Shown one piece after another: positions 38,989-47,269 of a stretch of 64,000 nt of DNA (positions are counted from its first letter, which is position 1; each line of letters opens with the position of its first letter). Source of the DNA: an uncultured Lachnospiraceae bacterium (lineage in GTDB: Bacteria; Bacillota; Clostridia; Lachnospirales; Lachnospiraceae); assembly GCA_947627245.1 (NCBI GenBank), contig CANQVH010000012.1, positions 1-64,000 on the forward strand, in the 5' to 3' direction. Made by a program: the position numbers and the translations under genes. Below the pieces are notes generated by a model. That model saw only the letters and a list, made by a program, of their open reading frames with translations, ran no database searches and was not told where the DNA came from.

Positions 38989-39449
38989 ATGATTACCTCC
39001 TCACTTGCGACGAATTCCAGACACCGAAGTGCAGCGTCTGTGCAGAAGTTGATCTGGTGTGTCGGATATTTGAATCTTGCAAGAGACCAGAACTGTTCTC
39101 TTGTGAGGATACCGTCCATATAATCGGCGATGTAATTATAAATTTGATCATTTGCCATTGCGCCGATTACAATATCATAATCATGGGGCTGTCCGTGGCG
39201 GCAGTTAATGATGAAGTCAAGCCATTCCTCAGACATTTCCCTGAACTCCAGTATTTTGAGCTCCGTGTTCATACGCACGTTGTACACGCTGACAACAGGC
39301 GTATCGTACCGCTTTGCCCAGCGTTCGGCCTGTTCACGGATGACTGTGCAGTAGAAACCGGGACCGAAATCTTTCGTATTTTTTCCTATAATGATTTTCG
39401 GGTCGCCGATAGCGGCGTACCCGCCGTGATAAACGGTCATCTTGCCCAT
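38985..39449 (-). CDS. DUF3990-like protein (possible ADP-ribosyltransferase-fold)
   Basis: MTVYHGGYAAIGDPKIIIGKNTKDFGPGFYCTVIREQAERWAKRY...VIGAMANDQIYNYIADYMDG. Confidence 0.75.
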   Translation of the reverse strand: MGKMTVYHGGYAAIGDPKIIIGKNTKDFGPGFYCTVIREQAERWAKRYDTPVVSVYNVRMNTELKILEFREMSEEWLDFIINCRHGQPHDYDIVIGAMANDQIYNYIADYMDGILTREQFWSLARFKYPTHQINFCTDAALRCLEFVASEEVII

Positions 39450-39569
39450 TTTGTGCCTCCGGGGTTAAACCTTATATAAAAATATACTAGCACACTTTCG
39501 CTGAAAAAAACAGATAGAATGCTTTTTGTTCCCTTCTTTTTTGAGATGTGGTAAAATGAATACCACAAC

Positions 39570-42134
39570 ATGAATACATCAGCAAGAGAGCATAGTAAAA
39601 TGATGGAACAGGAACAAAAGCAGGAGCAGAGAATGCGGATTTCGGTCCGCAGCCTCGTAGAATTTATATTGCGTTCAGGTGATATCGACAACCGCCGGGG
39701 CGCATTCGCGGAGAAAGAAGCCATGCAGGAGGGCAGCCGCATCCACCGGAAAATACAGGGACGGATGGACAGCGGCTATCAGGCCGAGGTGCCTCTTTCT
39801 GTTGATATGCCCGCGGATGGATTCGTGCTGACGGTCGAGGGGCGCGCGGACGGGATCTTTCGCATGGACGATGTGATGCGTGCCCAGCGCGGTGTGATCT
39901 GGGGCTGTGAGCAGGAGGACGATTGTTCTCTGGATGCGTGGACGGCTGATGCAGCAGAAAAGAAGCCGAGGATGCTCGAAAGGGCGGGTATTTACATCGA
40001 CGAGATCAAGGGCGTTTACCGCGATGTTGCCATGATCCGGGAGCCTGTGCCGGTGCATCTTGCGCAGGCAAAGTGCTATGCCTGCATATACGGCAGGCAG
40101 AAGGGCTTGGAACACGTCGGCGTGCAGATGACGTATTGCAACATCGAGACCGAGGAGATCCGCCGCTTCCGGCAGGAGTATTCCGTGGAGGAGCTTGGAG
40201 TGTGGTTCGACCGCGTTGTCGCGGAGTATCAGAAATGGGCGAAGCTGGAGCTTGACTGGAAAGAGACGCGGCAGGCTTCAATTAAGGGCTTGGAATTTCC
40301 GTTTCCGTGGCGCGAGGGACAGAAGGATGTGGCTGCCACCGTGTACTGGGCGATGCGGCGTCAGCAGAAGCTGTTTATTCAGGCGCCGACCGGGACCGGA
40401 AAGACGCTCTCGACGGTTTTTCCGGCTGTGAAGGCGGTGGGCGAAGGACTGGCAGACCGTATTTTTTACGCGACAGCCAAGACGGTCACACGGACGGTTG
40501 CGGAGGAGGCGTACGCAATCCTGCGGGGAAAAGGACTTCGTATGAAGACCGTGACGCTGACGGCGAAAGAGAAGATCTGCTTTACCGGGGAGGCAGAGTG
40601 CAATCCGGACGCCTGCCCATATGCAAAAGGACATTTTGACCGCGTGAATGATGCGGTATTTGAATTTATCTCGTCCGGCGAGGTCTTTGACCGTCCTTCG
40701 ATCGAGGCGCAGGCGCAGAAGTGGCAGGTCTGTCCGTTCGAGTTCGGGTTGGATGTCTCGCTGTGGGCGGATGCGGTGATCTGCGATTACAATTATATTT
40801 TTGATCCGCGGGCGAAGCTGAAGCGTTTTTTCGGCGAGGGCGTGAAGGGGGATTATCTGTTCCTGATCGATGAGGCGCACAACCTCGTGGAGCGAGGCAG
40901 AGATATGTTTTCAGCCACGCTTTTCAAGGAGGATTTTCTGGAGCTGAGAAAAGTGATAAGACCGCATAGTCAGAAGCTGGCCCGTGCGCTCGGACGCTGC
41001 AATACTTGGCTTCTGGAACGCAAACGCGAATCCGATTCCGGGCCGGTACAGAGCCTGCCGGATATCGGGATGCTTCCGGTCTATCTGATGAATCTGTGCG
41101 GGATCATGGAGGATTTTCTGGAGGACTCGAGGGATGCGGAGGTAAACGAGAAGGTTTTGGAGCTGTATTTTCAGGCGCGGCGCTTTCTCGACACGAGCGA
41201 TCTGCTGAACGAGAATTACGTAATTTACACGGAGCTTCTGGAGGACGGCCGTTTCCGGATCCGGCTGTTCTGCGTGGATGTCTCGCAGAATCTGCAGGAA
41301 TGTCTTGATAAAGGGAAAAGCACGATCTATTTTTCGGCGACGCTGCTGCCGATCCGGTATTACAAGAGCCTGCTGAGCACGGAGAAGGAAGATTATGCGA
41401 TCTACGCGCATTCGACGTTTCCGAGGGAGAATCGCTGCGTGATGATCGGGACGGACACGACCAGCCGGTACACGAACCGCACGGAGCAGGAATACCGCAA
41501 AATGGCGGAGTATGTGCTGCGACTGCTCCTTGCAAAGCGCGGGAATTATATGGTTTTCTTTCCGTCGTACCGCATGATGGAAAATGTGGCGCAGCAATTC
41601 ACTGATTTGTGCCGAGAGTCTGGGGAGGAGATCCGTCTGCTGTGTCAGGAGAGCGGTATGAAGGAAGCGGAACGCGAGGAATTTCTGCGGCAGTTTGAGC
41701 AGCCGCACGCGAACGGGCTCGCGGGTTTTTGCGTGATGGGAGGAATTTTCGGGGAAGGAATTGACTTGGGCGGCGAGCGTTTGATTGGCGCGGTGATCGT
41801 CGGCACCGGGATTCCGCAGATCTGCACCGAGCGCGAGATCCTGAAACAGTTCTATGATAAACGGGGTGAGGACGGCTTTTTCTATGCCTATCTCTGTCCC
41901 GGCATGAATAAGGTGCTGCAGTCCGCAGGCCGTGTGATCCGCACGGAAGAGGACGAGGGCATCATCCTTTTGCTTGACGAGCGTTTCTCCGCCGCCCGCT
42001 ATCGCCGGATGTTTCCGGAGGAGTGGGGGAACCCGGCGCTGTGCACGCTGGGGAATGTGCGCGAGAAGGCGGAGCAGTTCTGGGCGGACAGAGGAGGCAC
42101 GGATGGAAGAATTTCGGGTTCTGCCGACGTGTAG
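39570..42134 (+). CDS. DinG/XPD-type superfamily 2 ATP-dependent DNA helicase
   Basis: QAPTGTGKTLSTVFPAVKAVG, FTGEAECNPDACPYAKG (Fe-S Cys), LIDEAHNLVERGRDMFSA, GIFGEGIDLGGERLIGAVIVGTGIPQ, QSAGRVIRTEEDEG. Confidence 0.93.
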   Translation: MNTSAREHSKMMEQEQKQEQRMRISVRSLVEFILRSGDIDNRRGAFAEKEAMQEGSRIHRKIQGRMDSGYQAEVPLSVDMPADGFVLTVEGRADGIFRMDDVMRAQRGVIWGCEQEDDCSLDAWTADAAEKKPRMLERAGIYIDEIKGVYRDVAMIREPVPVHLAQAKCYACIYGRQKGLEHVGVQMTYCNIETEEIRRFRQEYSVEELGVWFDRVVAEYQKWAKLELDWKETRQASIKGLEFPFPWREGQKDVAATVYWAMRRQQKLFIQAPTGTGKTLSTVFPAVKAVGEGLADRIFYATAKTVTRTVAEEAYAILRGKGLRMKTVTLTAKEKICFTGEAECNPDACPYAKGHFDRVNDAVFEFISSGEVFDRPSIEAQAQKWQVCPFEFGLDVSLWADAVICDYNYIFDPRAKLKRFFGEGVKGDYLFLIDEAHNLVERGRDMFSATLFKEDFLELRKVIRPHSQKLARALGRCNTWLLERKRESDSGPVQSLPDIGMLPVYLMNLCGIMEDFLEDSRDAEVNEKVLELYFQARRFLDTSDLLNENYVIYTELLEDGRFRIRLFCVDVSQNLQECLDKGKSTIYFSATLLPIRYYKSLLSTEKEDYAIYAHSTFPRENRCVMIGTDTTSRYTNRTEQEYRKMAEYVLRLLLAKRGNYMVFFPSYRMMENVAQQFTDLCRESGEEIRLLCQESGMKEAEREEFLRQFEQPHANGLAGFCVMGGIFGEGIDLGGERLIGAVIVGTGIPQICTEREILKQFYDKRGEDGFFYAYLCPGMNKVLQSAGRVIRTEEDEGIILLLDERFSAARYRRMFPEEWGNPALCTLGNVREKAEQFWADRGGTDGRISGSADV

Positions 42135-42252
42135 GACGGCATAAAAGGCTTGTCGAAAAAAGCCGAGAGATATTGTAATATTTCAGATTATCCGTTATAA
42201 TGAGGACAATGCGGAAACTCCGGCGGATTTTCCGTGCCGGAAGGAGAGCCGC

Positions 42253-42999
42253 ATGCGGACGAATATTACAATCAATCATCAGGAGCGGAACGATATGAGT
42301 AATAAGCTTTCAAAGAAGAATAATAAGAAAAAACAGCCGAAAAAGAAATCCGGCATGGGACTTGTCTGGCTTACGGTGATCGGAGTCATTGTGATCGTAG
42401 GGATTCTGGCCTTCGTGATCCTGAATCAGCCGAATGAGGAGCAGGATACAGGAGGGACCGGGGACGCCGGGGCGGAGACAGAGCTCGATCTCTCAAAAGT
42501 TACCGGACCGAGCGTGACAATCTCGGTGAAGGACTATGGAGATATCAAGGTGAAGCTGGATGAGGAAGCGGCTCCGATCACGGTCGAAAATTTTGTCGGG
42601 CTGGTGAAGGACGGCTTCTATGACGGCTTGACGTTCCACCGGATCATGGACGGTTTCATGATTCAGGGCGGTGATCCGCTCGGCAACGGGACCGGCGGCT
42701 CGGACGAGACGATCAAGGGAGAGTTCTCGAGCAACGGTGTAGACAATCCGATCTCGCACAAGCGCGGCGTGATCTCGATGGCCCGCTCGAACGATCCGGA
42801 CAGCGCCAGCAGCCAGTTCTTTATCGTGCAGGCGGACAGCACCTTCCTAGACGGCGATTATGCGGGCTTCGGTTACGTAACCGAGGGCATGGACATCGTC
42901 GACAAGATCTGCGAGGACATTGAGGAGGGCGAGAACGGAGCGGTTCCGCCGGAAGATCAGCCGATCATTGAGAGTATTACAGTTGATGACGACAAATAA
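42253..42999 (+). CDS. Membrane-anchored cyclophilin-type peptidylprolyl isomerase (ATG 42295 is an alternative start)
   Basis: FYDGLTFHRIMDGFMIQGGDPLGNGTGG, HKRGVISMARSNDPDSASSQFFIV; N-terminal TM. Confidence 0.94.
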   Translation: MRTNITINHQERNDMSNKLSKKNNKKKQPKKKSGMGLVWLTVIGVIVIVGILAFVILNQPNEEQDTGGTGDAGAETELDLSKVTGPSVTISVKDYGDIKVKLDEEAAPITVENFVGLVKDGFYDGLTFHRIMDGFMIQGGDPLGNGTGGSDETIKGEFSSNGVDNPISHKRGVISMARSNDPDSASSQFFIVQADSTFLDGDYAGFGYVTEGMDIVDKICEDIEEGENGAVPPEDQPIIESITVDDDK

Positions 43000-43018
43000 A
43001 TCGTGTTTAGTGAACAAC

Positions 43019-43377
43019 CGGACGCCGCAAGAGCCGATGTGCCTGCCCACCGCAAACAAGTTGTTCTCCTTGATTTGTTGCGCCGCTTATTGACAACTGT
43101 CTCCGCAAACTCGCTACGCTCAAACATGCTCCGACAGTTGTCGCTATGCTCACGAATCCGCGTCGAACTGCCTATCGTTTGCTTGCGGGCAGGCAACATC
43201 CGGCTATTTTGCGGCTGTTCCGTTCGCAGACTACGCACAGCCTGAACAGGGAATTGCGATGCCAAGGCAAACCGTTGAGGGCCGCCGGTACTTAGCGAAT
43301 GCAAAAGCATGAGCTTAGTACCGCTGCGTGACCGATCCGAGCGGAAGCATGTTTGCATTGGCATCGACAATTCCTGT
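43019..43377. repeat. Pair of large nested imperfect palindromes (candidate MITE/REP-like element or structured RNA)
   Basis: IR1 43019-43060 vs 43176-43222, containing GACAACTGTC (43092-43101)/GACAGTTGTC (43133-43142). IR2 43246-43272 vs 43351-43377, containing CGGTACTTAGC/GCTTAGTACCG (43286-43323). Confidence 0.65.
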
Positions 43378-43426
43378 CGGGCGTCCGTATATCGAAGTTT
43401 ACTATACATGAAGAAGGAGGACTTAC

Positions 43427-46400
43427 ATGAGCAAAGTCAGAAGAGTGTATGTGGAGAAGAAGGAGCAGTTCGCCGTAGCCGCGAAAGGGCTTGCGCATGA
43501 GATGCGCAGCTACCTCGGGGCGGCCGGCCTTCGGGGCATCCGGATCCTGATCCGCTACGATGTGGAGAATGTCTCGGACGCGGTGTTCGCGGATGCGTGC
43601 AGGACCGTGTTTGCCGAGCCGCCGGTGGATCTTCTCTATGAGGAAGAGTTCCCGATGGCGGACGACGAGAGGGCATTCGCGGTAGAGTACCTGCCGGGAC
43701 AGTTCGACCAGAGGGCGGATTCCGCGGTGCAGTGTGTGAAGTTTCTGAAGGAAGACGAGGAGCCGGTGATCCGTTCTGCGACGGTTTATGTAGTGTCCGG
43801 CGAGGTTTCGGATGAGGAGTTTGAGGCGGTCAAGTCCTACTGCATCAATCCGGTAGACTCGCGCGAGACGGGTTTTGCGAAGCCGGAGACGCTGGTGACG
43901 GAGTTCGAGGAACCCTCGGACGTGAGCATTTTTGAGGGATTTATTGCGATGGGAGAGACGGAGCTGAAGACGCTCTATGATTCTTTGAATCTGGCGATGA
44001 CGTTCCGGGATTTCCTGCACATTCAGAATTATTTTAAAAACGAGGAGAAGCGTGATCCGTCGATGACGGAGGTGCGCGTGCTCGATACCTACTGGTCGGA
44101 TCACTGCCGTCATACCACGTTTTCGACGGAGCTCAAGGATGTTGCATTTGACGACGGCTACTATCGGACTCCGATCGAAGGGACGTACCGGCAATATCTG
44201 GCCGATCATGAGGAGATGTTCAAAGGGCGGGACGACAAGTTTGTCTGCCTGATGGATCTCGCGCTGATGGCGATGCGCAAGCTGAAAAAAGAGGGAAAGC
44301 TGCAGGATCAGGAGGAGTCGGACGAGATCAACGCCTGCAGCATCGTGGTTCCGGTCGAGATCGACGGGAAGACCGAGGAGTGGCTTGTCAATTTCAAGAA
44401 TGAGACGCACAATCACCCGACGGAGATCGAGCCGTTTGGCGGCGCAGCGACCTGCCTAGGCGGCGCGATCCGCGATCCGCTCTCCGGGCGCACCTATGTC
44501 TATCAGGCGATGCGCGTGACGGGCGCGGCCGATCCGAGGGCTTCCGTGAAGGATACCCTGAAGGGCAAGCTGCCGCAGAAGAAGCTTGTGCGTGAGGCGG
44601 CGCACGGCTACAGCTCCTATGGCAACCAGATCGGTCTGGCGACCGGCTATGTCAAGGAAATCTATCATCCGGCTTACGTGGCGAAGCGTATGGAGATCGG
44701 CGCGGTCATGGGCGCCGCTCCGAGAAGCGCCGTGATCCGGGAAAATTCCGATCCGGGCGACATCATTATCCTGATCGGCGGCAGGACGGGGCGCGATGGC
44801 ATTGGAGGGGCGACCGGCTCCTCGAAGGTACACACGGAGGCGTCCATCGAGGTCTGCGGTGCGGAGGTGCAGAAGGGCAATGCGCCGACCGAGCGCAAGC
44901 TGCAGAGGCTGTTCCGTCGTCCGGAGGTCAGCAGACTGATCAAGAAGTGCAACGATTTCGGCGCAGGCGGCGTTTCCGTGGCGATCGGAGAACTCGCGCC
45001 GGGACTTGAGATCAATCTGGACAAGGTCCCGAAGAAATATGCGGGATTGGACGGCACGGAGCTCGCGATCTCCGAATCGCAGGAGCGAATGGCCGTCGTG
45101 GTCGATCCGAAAGATGTAAAAGAATTTATGGACTATGCTGCCGAGGAGAATCTGGAGGCAGTCGAGGTGGCTGTCGTGACGGAGAGCCCGCGGCTTGTTC
45201 TCAAATGGAGAGAGAAAGAGATCGTCAATATCTCCCGTGCGTTCCTCGACACGAACGGCGCGCATCAGGAGACAACGGTCGCGGTAGAGATGCCGTCCGA
45301 GACAGAGAAATATTTTGTGAGAAATGAGGTACCGGACGTCCACGCGAAGTGGCTTGACACGCTCGCAGACCTGAACTGCTGCTCGCAGAAGGGGCTTGTG
45401 GAGATGTTCGACGGCTCGATCGGCGCCGGTTCGGTGTTCATGCCGTACGGCGGAAAATATCAGTTCACCGAGACGCAGGCAATGGTCGCGAAACTCCCGG
45501 TGCTTGAAGGCAAGACCGACACGGTGACGATGATGGCTTACGGCTTCGATCCGTATCTGTCGAGCTGGAGCCCGTACCACGGCGCGGTCTACGCGGTTCT
45601 CGAGTCGGTTGCAAGGATCGTGGCAAACGGCGGAGATTACAGCAAGATCCGTTTCACGTTCCAAGAGTATTTCCGCAGGATGAGCGAGGATCCGAAGCGC
45701 TGGAGTCAGCCGTTCGCGGCACTGCTGGGCGCATACTCGGCGCAGCTCGGCTTCGGTCTGCCGTCGATCGGCGGCAAGGACAGCATGTCCGGCTCGTTCA
45801 ATGAGATCGACGTGCCGCCGACGCTTGTATCGTTCGCGGTGGATGTTGCGAGCGACAAGACGATCATTACGCCGGAGCTTAAAAAGGCAGGCAGCAAGCT
45901 TGTGCTTTTGCATTTTGAGAAGGATGGGTACGATCTTCCGGTTTATGGGAAGATCATGGAGCAGTACGCGAAGTTCCACGAAGACATCAAGGCGGGGCGC
46001 ATCATTTCGGCTTACGCGCTTGACGGCAAGGGACTCGCGGCGGCGCTCTCGAAAATGGCTTTCGGCAACGGGCTCGGCTTCAAGATTGAGCATAACATTG
46101 ACGAGAGAGACCTGTTCACGGCCGGTTTCGGCGATATCGTGGCCGAGGTGCCGGACGGGGCGGTCGGCCCTCTTGCGATCACATATACGGTGGTCGGTGA
46201 GGTTGTCAATAACGGAATATTTGAATATAAGGACGTGAAGATCCCGATTGATGAGGCACTGCAGGCGTGGACGGGTACGCTGGAGCGCGTGTTCAAGACG
46301 GACTCCGGCATCCCGACGATCGGCGGCGGTCTCGACATCGACGGCAATCCGACGAACGGGCCGCGGGCGTATTTCTTCGCCGGAAGGGAAGAGGATGGGA

Positions 46401-47269
46401 CGATCGTCCACAAGGAGAACGGCTGCTATGTGACGCCGAACGTCCATGTATGCAGGCACAAGGTGGCGAAGCCGCGCGTGTTCATCCCTGTTTTCCCGGG
46501 TACGAACTGCGAGTATGACAGCAAGAAGGCGTTCGAGCGCGCAGGCGCGGAGGTGGACGTCAAAGTCTTCCGCAACCTGAGCGCGCAGGACATTCGCGAT
46601 TCCGTGGAGGTCTTTGAGGAAGCGATTTCTCAGGCGCAGATCATCATGTTCCCGGGCGGCTTCTCGGCGGGCGACGAGCCGGACGGCTCCGCGAAGTTCT
46701 TCGCGACCGCGTTCCAGAACGCGAAGCTGAAAGAGGCGGTCATGAAGCTTTTAAATGAGAGGGACGGACTGGCGCTCGGCATCTGCAACGGGTTTCAGGC
46801 GCTCATAAAGCTCGGGCTGGTGCCGCACGGTGAGATCGTCGGACAGACGGAGGATTCGCCGACGCTGACATTCAACACGATCGGCCGCCATATCTCGAAG
46901 ATGGTTTACACGAAGGTTGTCAGCAACAAATCTCCGTGGCTTTCGCTCGCACAGCCGGGCGGCGTCTACACGAATCCGGCATCTCACGGCGAGGGCCGCT
47001 TCGTGGCGAGCAAGGAGTGGCTGATGAGGCTGTTTGCGCACGGACAGGTGGCGACGCAGTACTGCGATCCGGACGGAGAGATCCGGATCGATGATGAAAT
47101 GTGGAATATAAACGGATCTTACTTTGCGATTGAGGGCATCACGAGCCCGGACGGCAGAGTGCTCGGCAAGATGGCGCACTCGGAGCGCCGGGGAGATTCG
47201 GTGGCCGTCAACATCTACGGGGAGCAGGATCTGAAGATTTTTGAATCGGGAGTCGCATATTTCAGATGA
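43427..47269 (+). CDS. purL: Phosphoribosylformylglycinamidine synthase (single-chain PurL with glutaminase domain)
   Basis: LDTYWSDHCRHTTF, FKNETHNHPTEIEPFGGAATCLGGAIRDPLSG, PRVFIPVFPGTNCEYDSKKAFERAGA, GICNGFQALIKLGL; RBS aaggagg. Confidence 0.97.
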   Translation: MSKVRRVYVEKKEQFAVAAKGLAHEMRSYLGAAGLRGIRILIRYDVENVSDAVFADACRTVFAEPPVDLLYEEEFPMADDERAFAVEYLPGQFDQRADSAVQCVKFLKEDEEPVIRSATVYVVSGEVSDEEFEAVKSYCINPVDSRETGFAKPETLVTEFEEPSDVSIFEGFIAMGETELKTLYDSLNLAMTFRDFLHIQNYFKNEEKRDPSMTEVRVLDTYWSDHCRHTTFSTELKDVAFDDGYYRTPIEGTYRQYLADHEEMFKGRDDKFVCLMDLALMAMRKLKKEGKLQDQEESDEINACSIVVPVEIDGKTEEWLVNFKNETHNHPTEIEPFGGAATCLGGAIRDPLSGRTYVYQAMRVTGAADPRASVKDTLKGKLPQKKLVREAAHGYSSYGNQIGLATGYVKEIYHPAYVAKRMEIGAVMGAAPRSAVIRENSDPGDIIILIGGRTGRDGIGGATGSSKVHTEASIEVCGAEVQKGNAPTERKLQRLFRRPEVSRLIKKCNDFGAGGVSVAIGELAPGLEINLDKVPKKYAGLDGTELAISESQERMAVVVDPKDVKEFMDYAAEENLEAVEVAVVTESPRLVLKWREKEIVNISRAFLDTNGAHQETTVAVEMPSETEKYFVRNEVPDVHAKWLDTLADLNCCSQKGLVEMFDGSIGAGSVFMPYGGKYQFTETQAMVAKLPVLEGKTDTVTMMAYGFDPYLSSWSPYHGAVYAVLESVARIVANGGDYSKIRFTFQEYFRRMSEDPKRWSQPFAALLGAYSAQLGFGLPSIGGKDSMSGSFNEIDVPPTLVSFAVDVASDKTIITPELKKAGSKLVLLHFEKDGYDLPVYGKIMEQYAKFHEDIKAGRIISAYALDGKGLAAALSKMAFGNGLGFKIEHNIDERDLFTAGFGDIVAEVPDGAVGPLAITYTVVGEVVNNGIFEYKDVKIPIDEALQAWTGTLERVFKTDSGIPTIGGGLDIDGNPTNGPRAYFFAGREEDGTIVHKENGCYVTPNVHVCRHKVAKPRVFIPVFPGTNCEYDSKKAFERAGAEVDVKVFRNLSAQDIRDSVEVFEEAISQAQIIMFPGGFSAGDEPDGSAKFFATAFQNAKLKEAVMKLLNERDGLALGICNGFQALIKLGLVPHGEIVGQTEDSPTLTFNTIGRHISKMVYTKVVSNKSPWLSLAQPGGVYTNPASHGEGRFVASKEWLMRLFAHGQVATQYCDPDGEIRIDDEMWNINGSYFAIEGITSPDGRVLGKMAHSERRGDSVAVNIYGEQDLKIFESGVAYFR

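Noticed and set aside
43003-43245. 80-aa ORF downstream of the cyclophilin gene
   Set aside because: Lies wholly within the palindromic region, lacks an RBS and has no protein-like features.
44456-46459. Long minus-strand ORF (667 aa) antisense to purL
   Set aside because: Shadow ORF of a clear purL gene, with no domain-like sequence.
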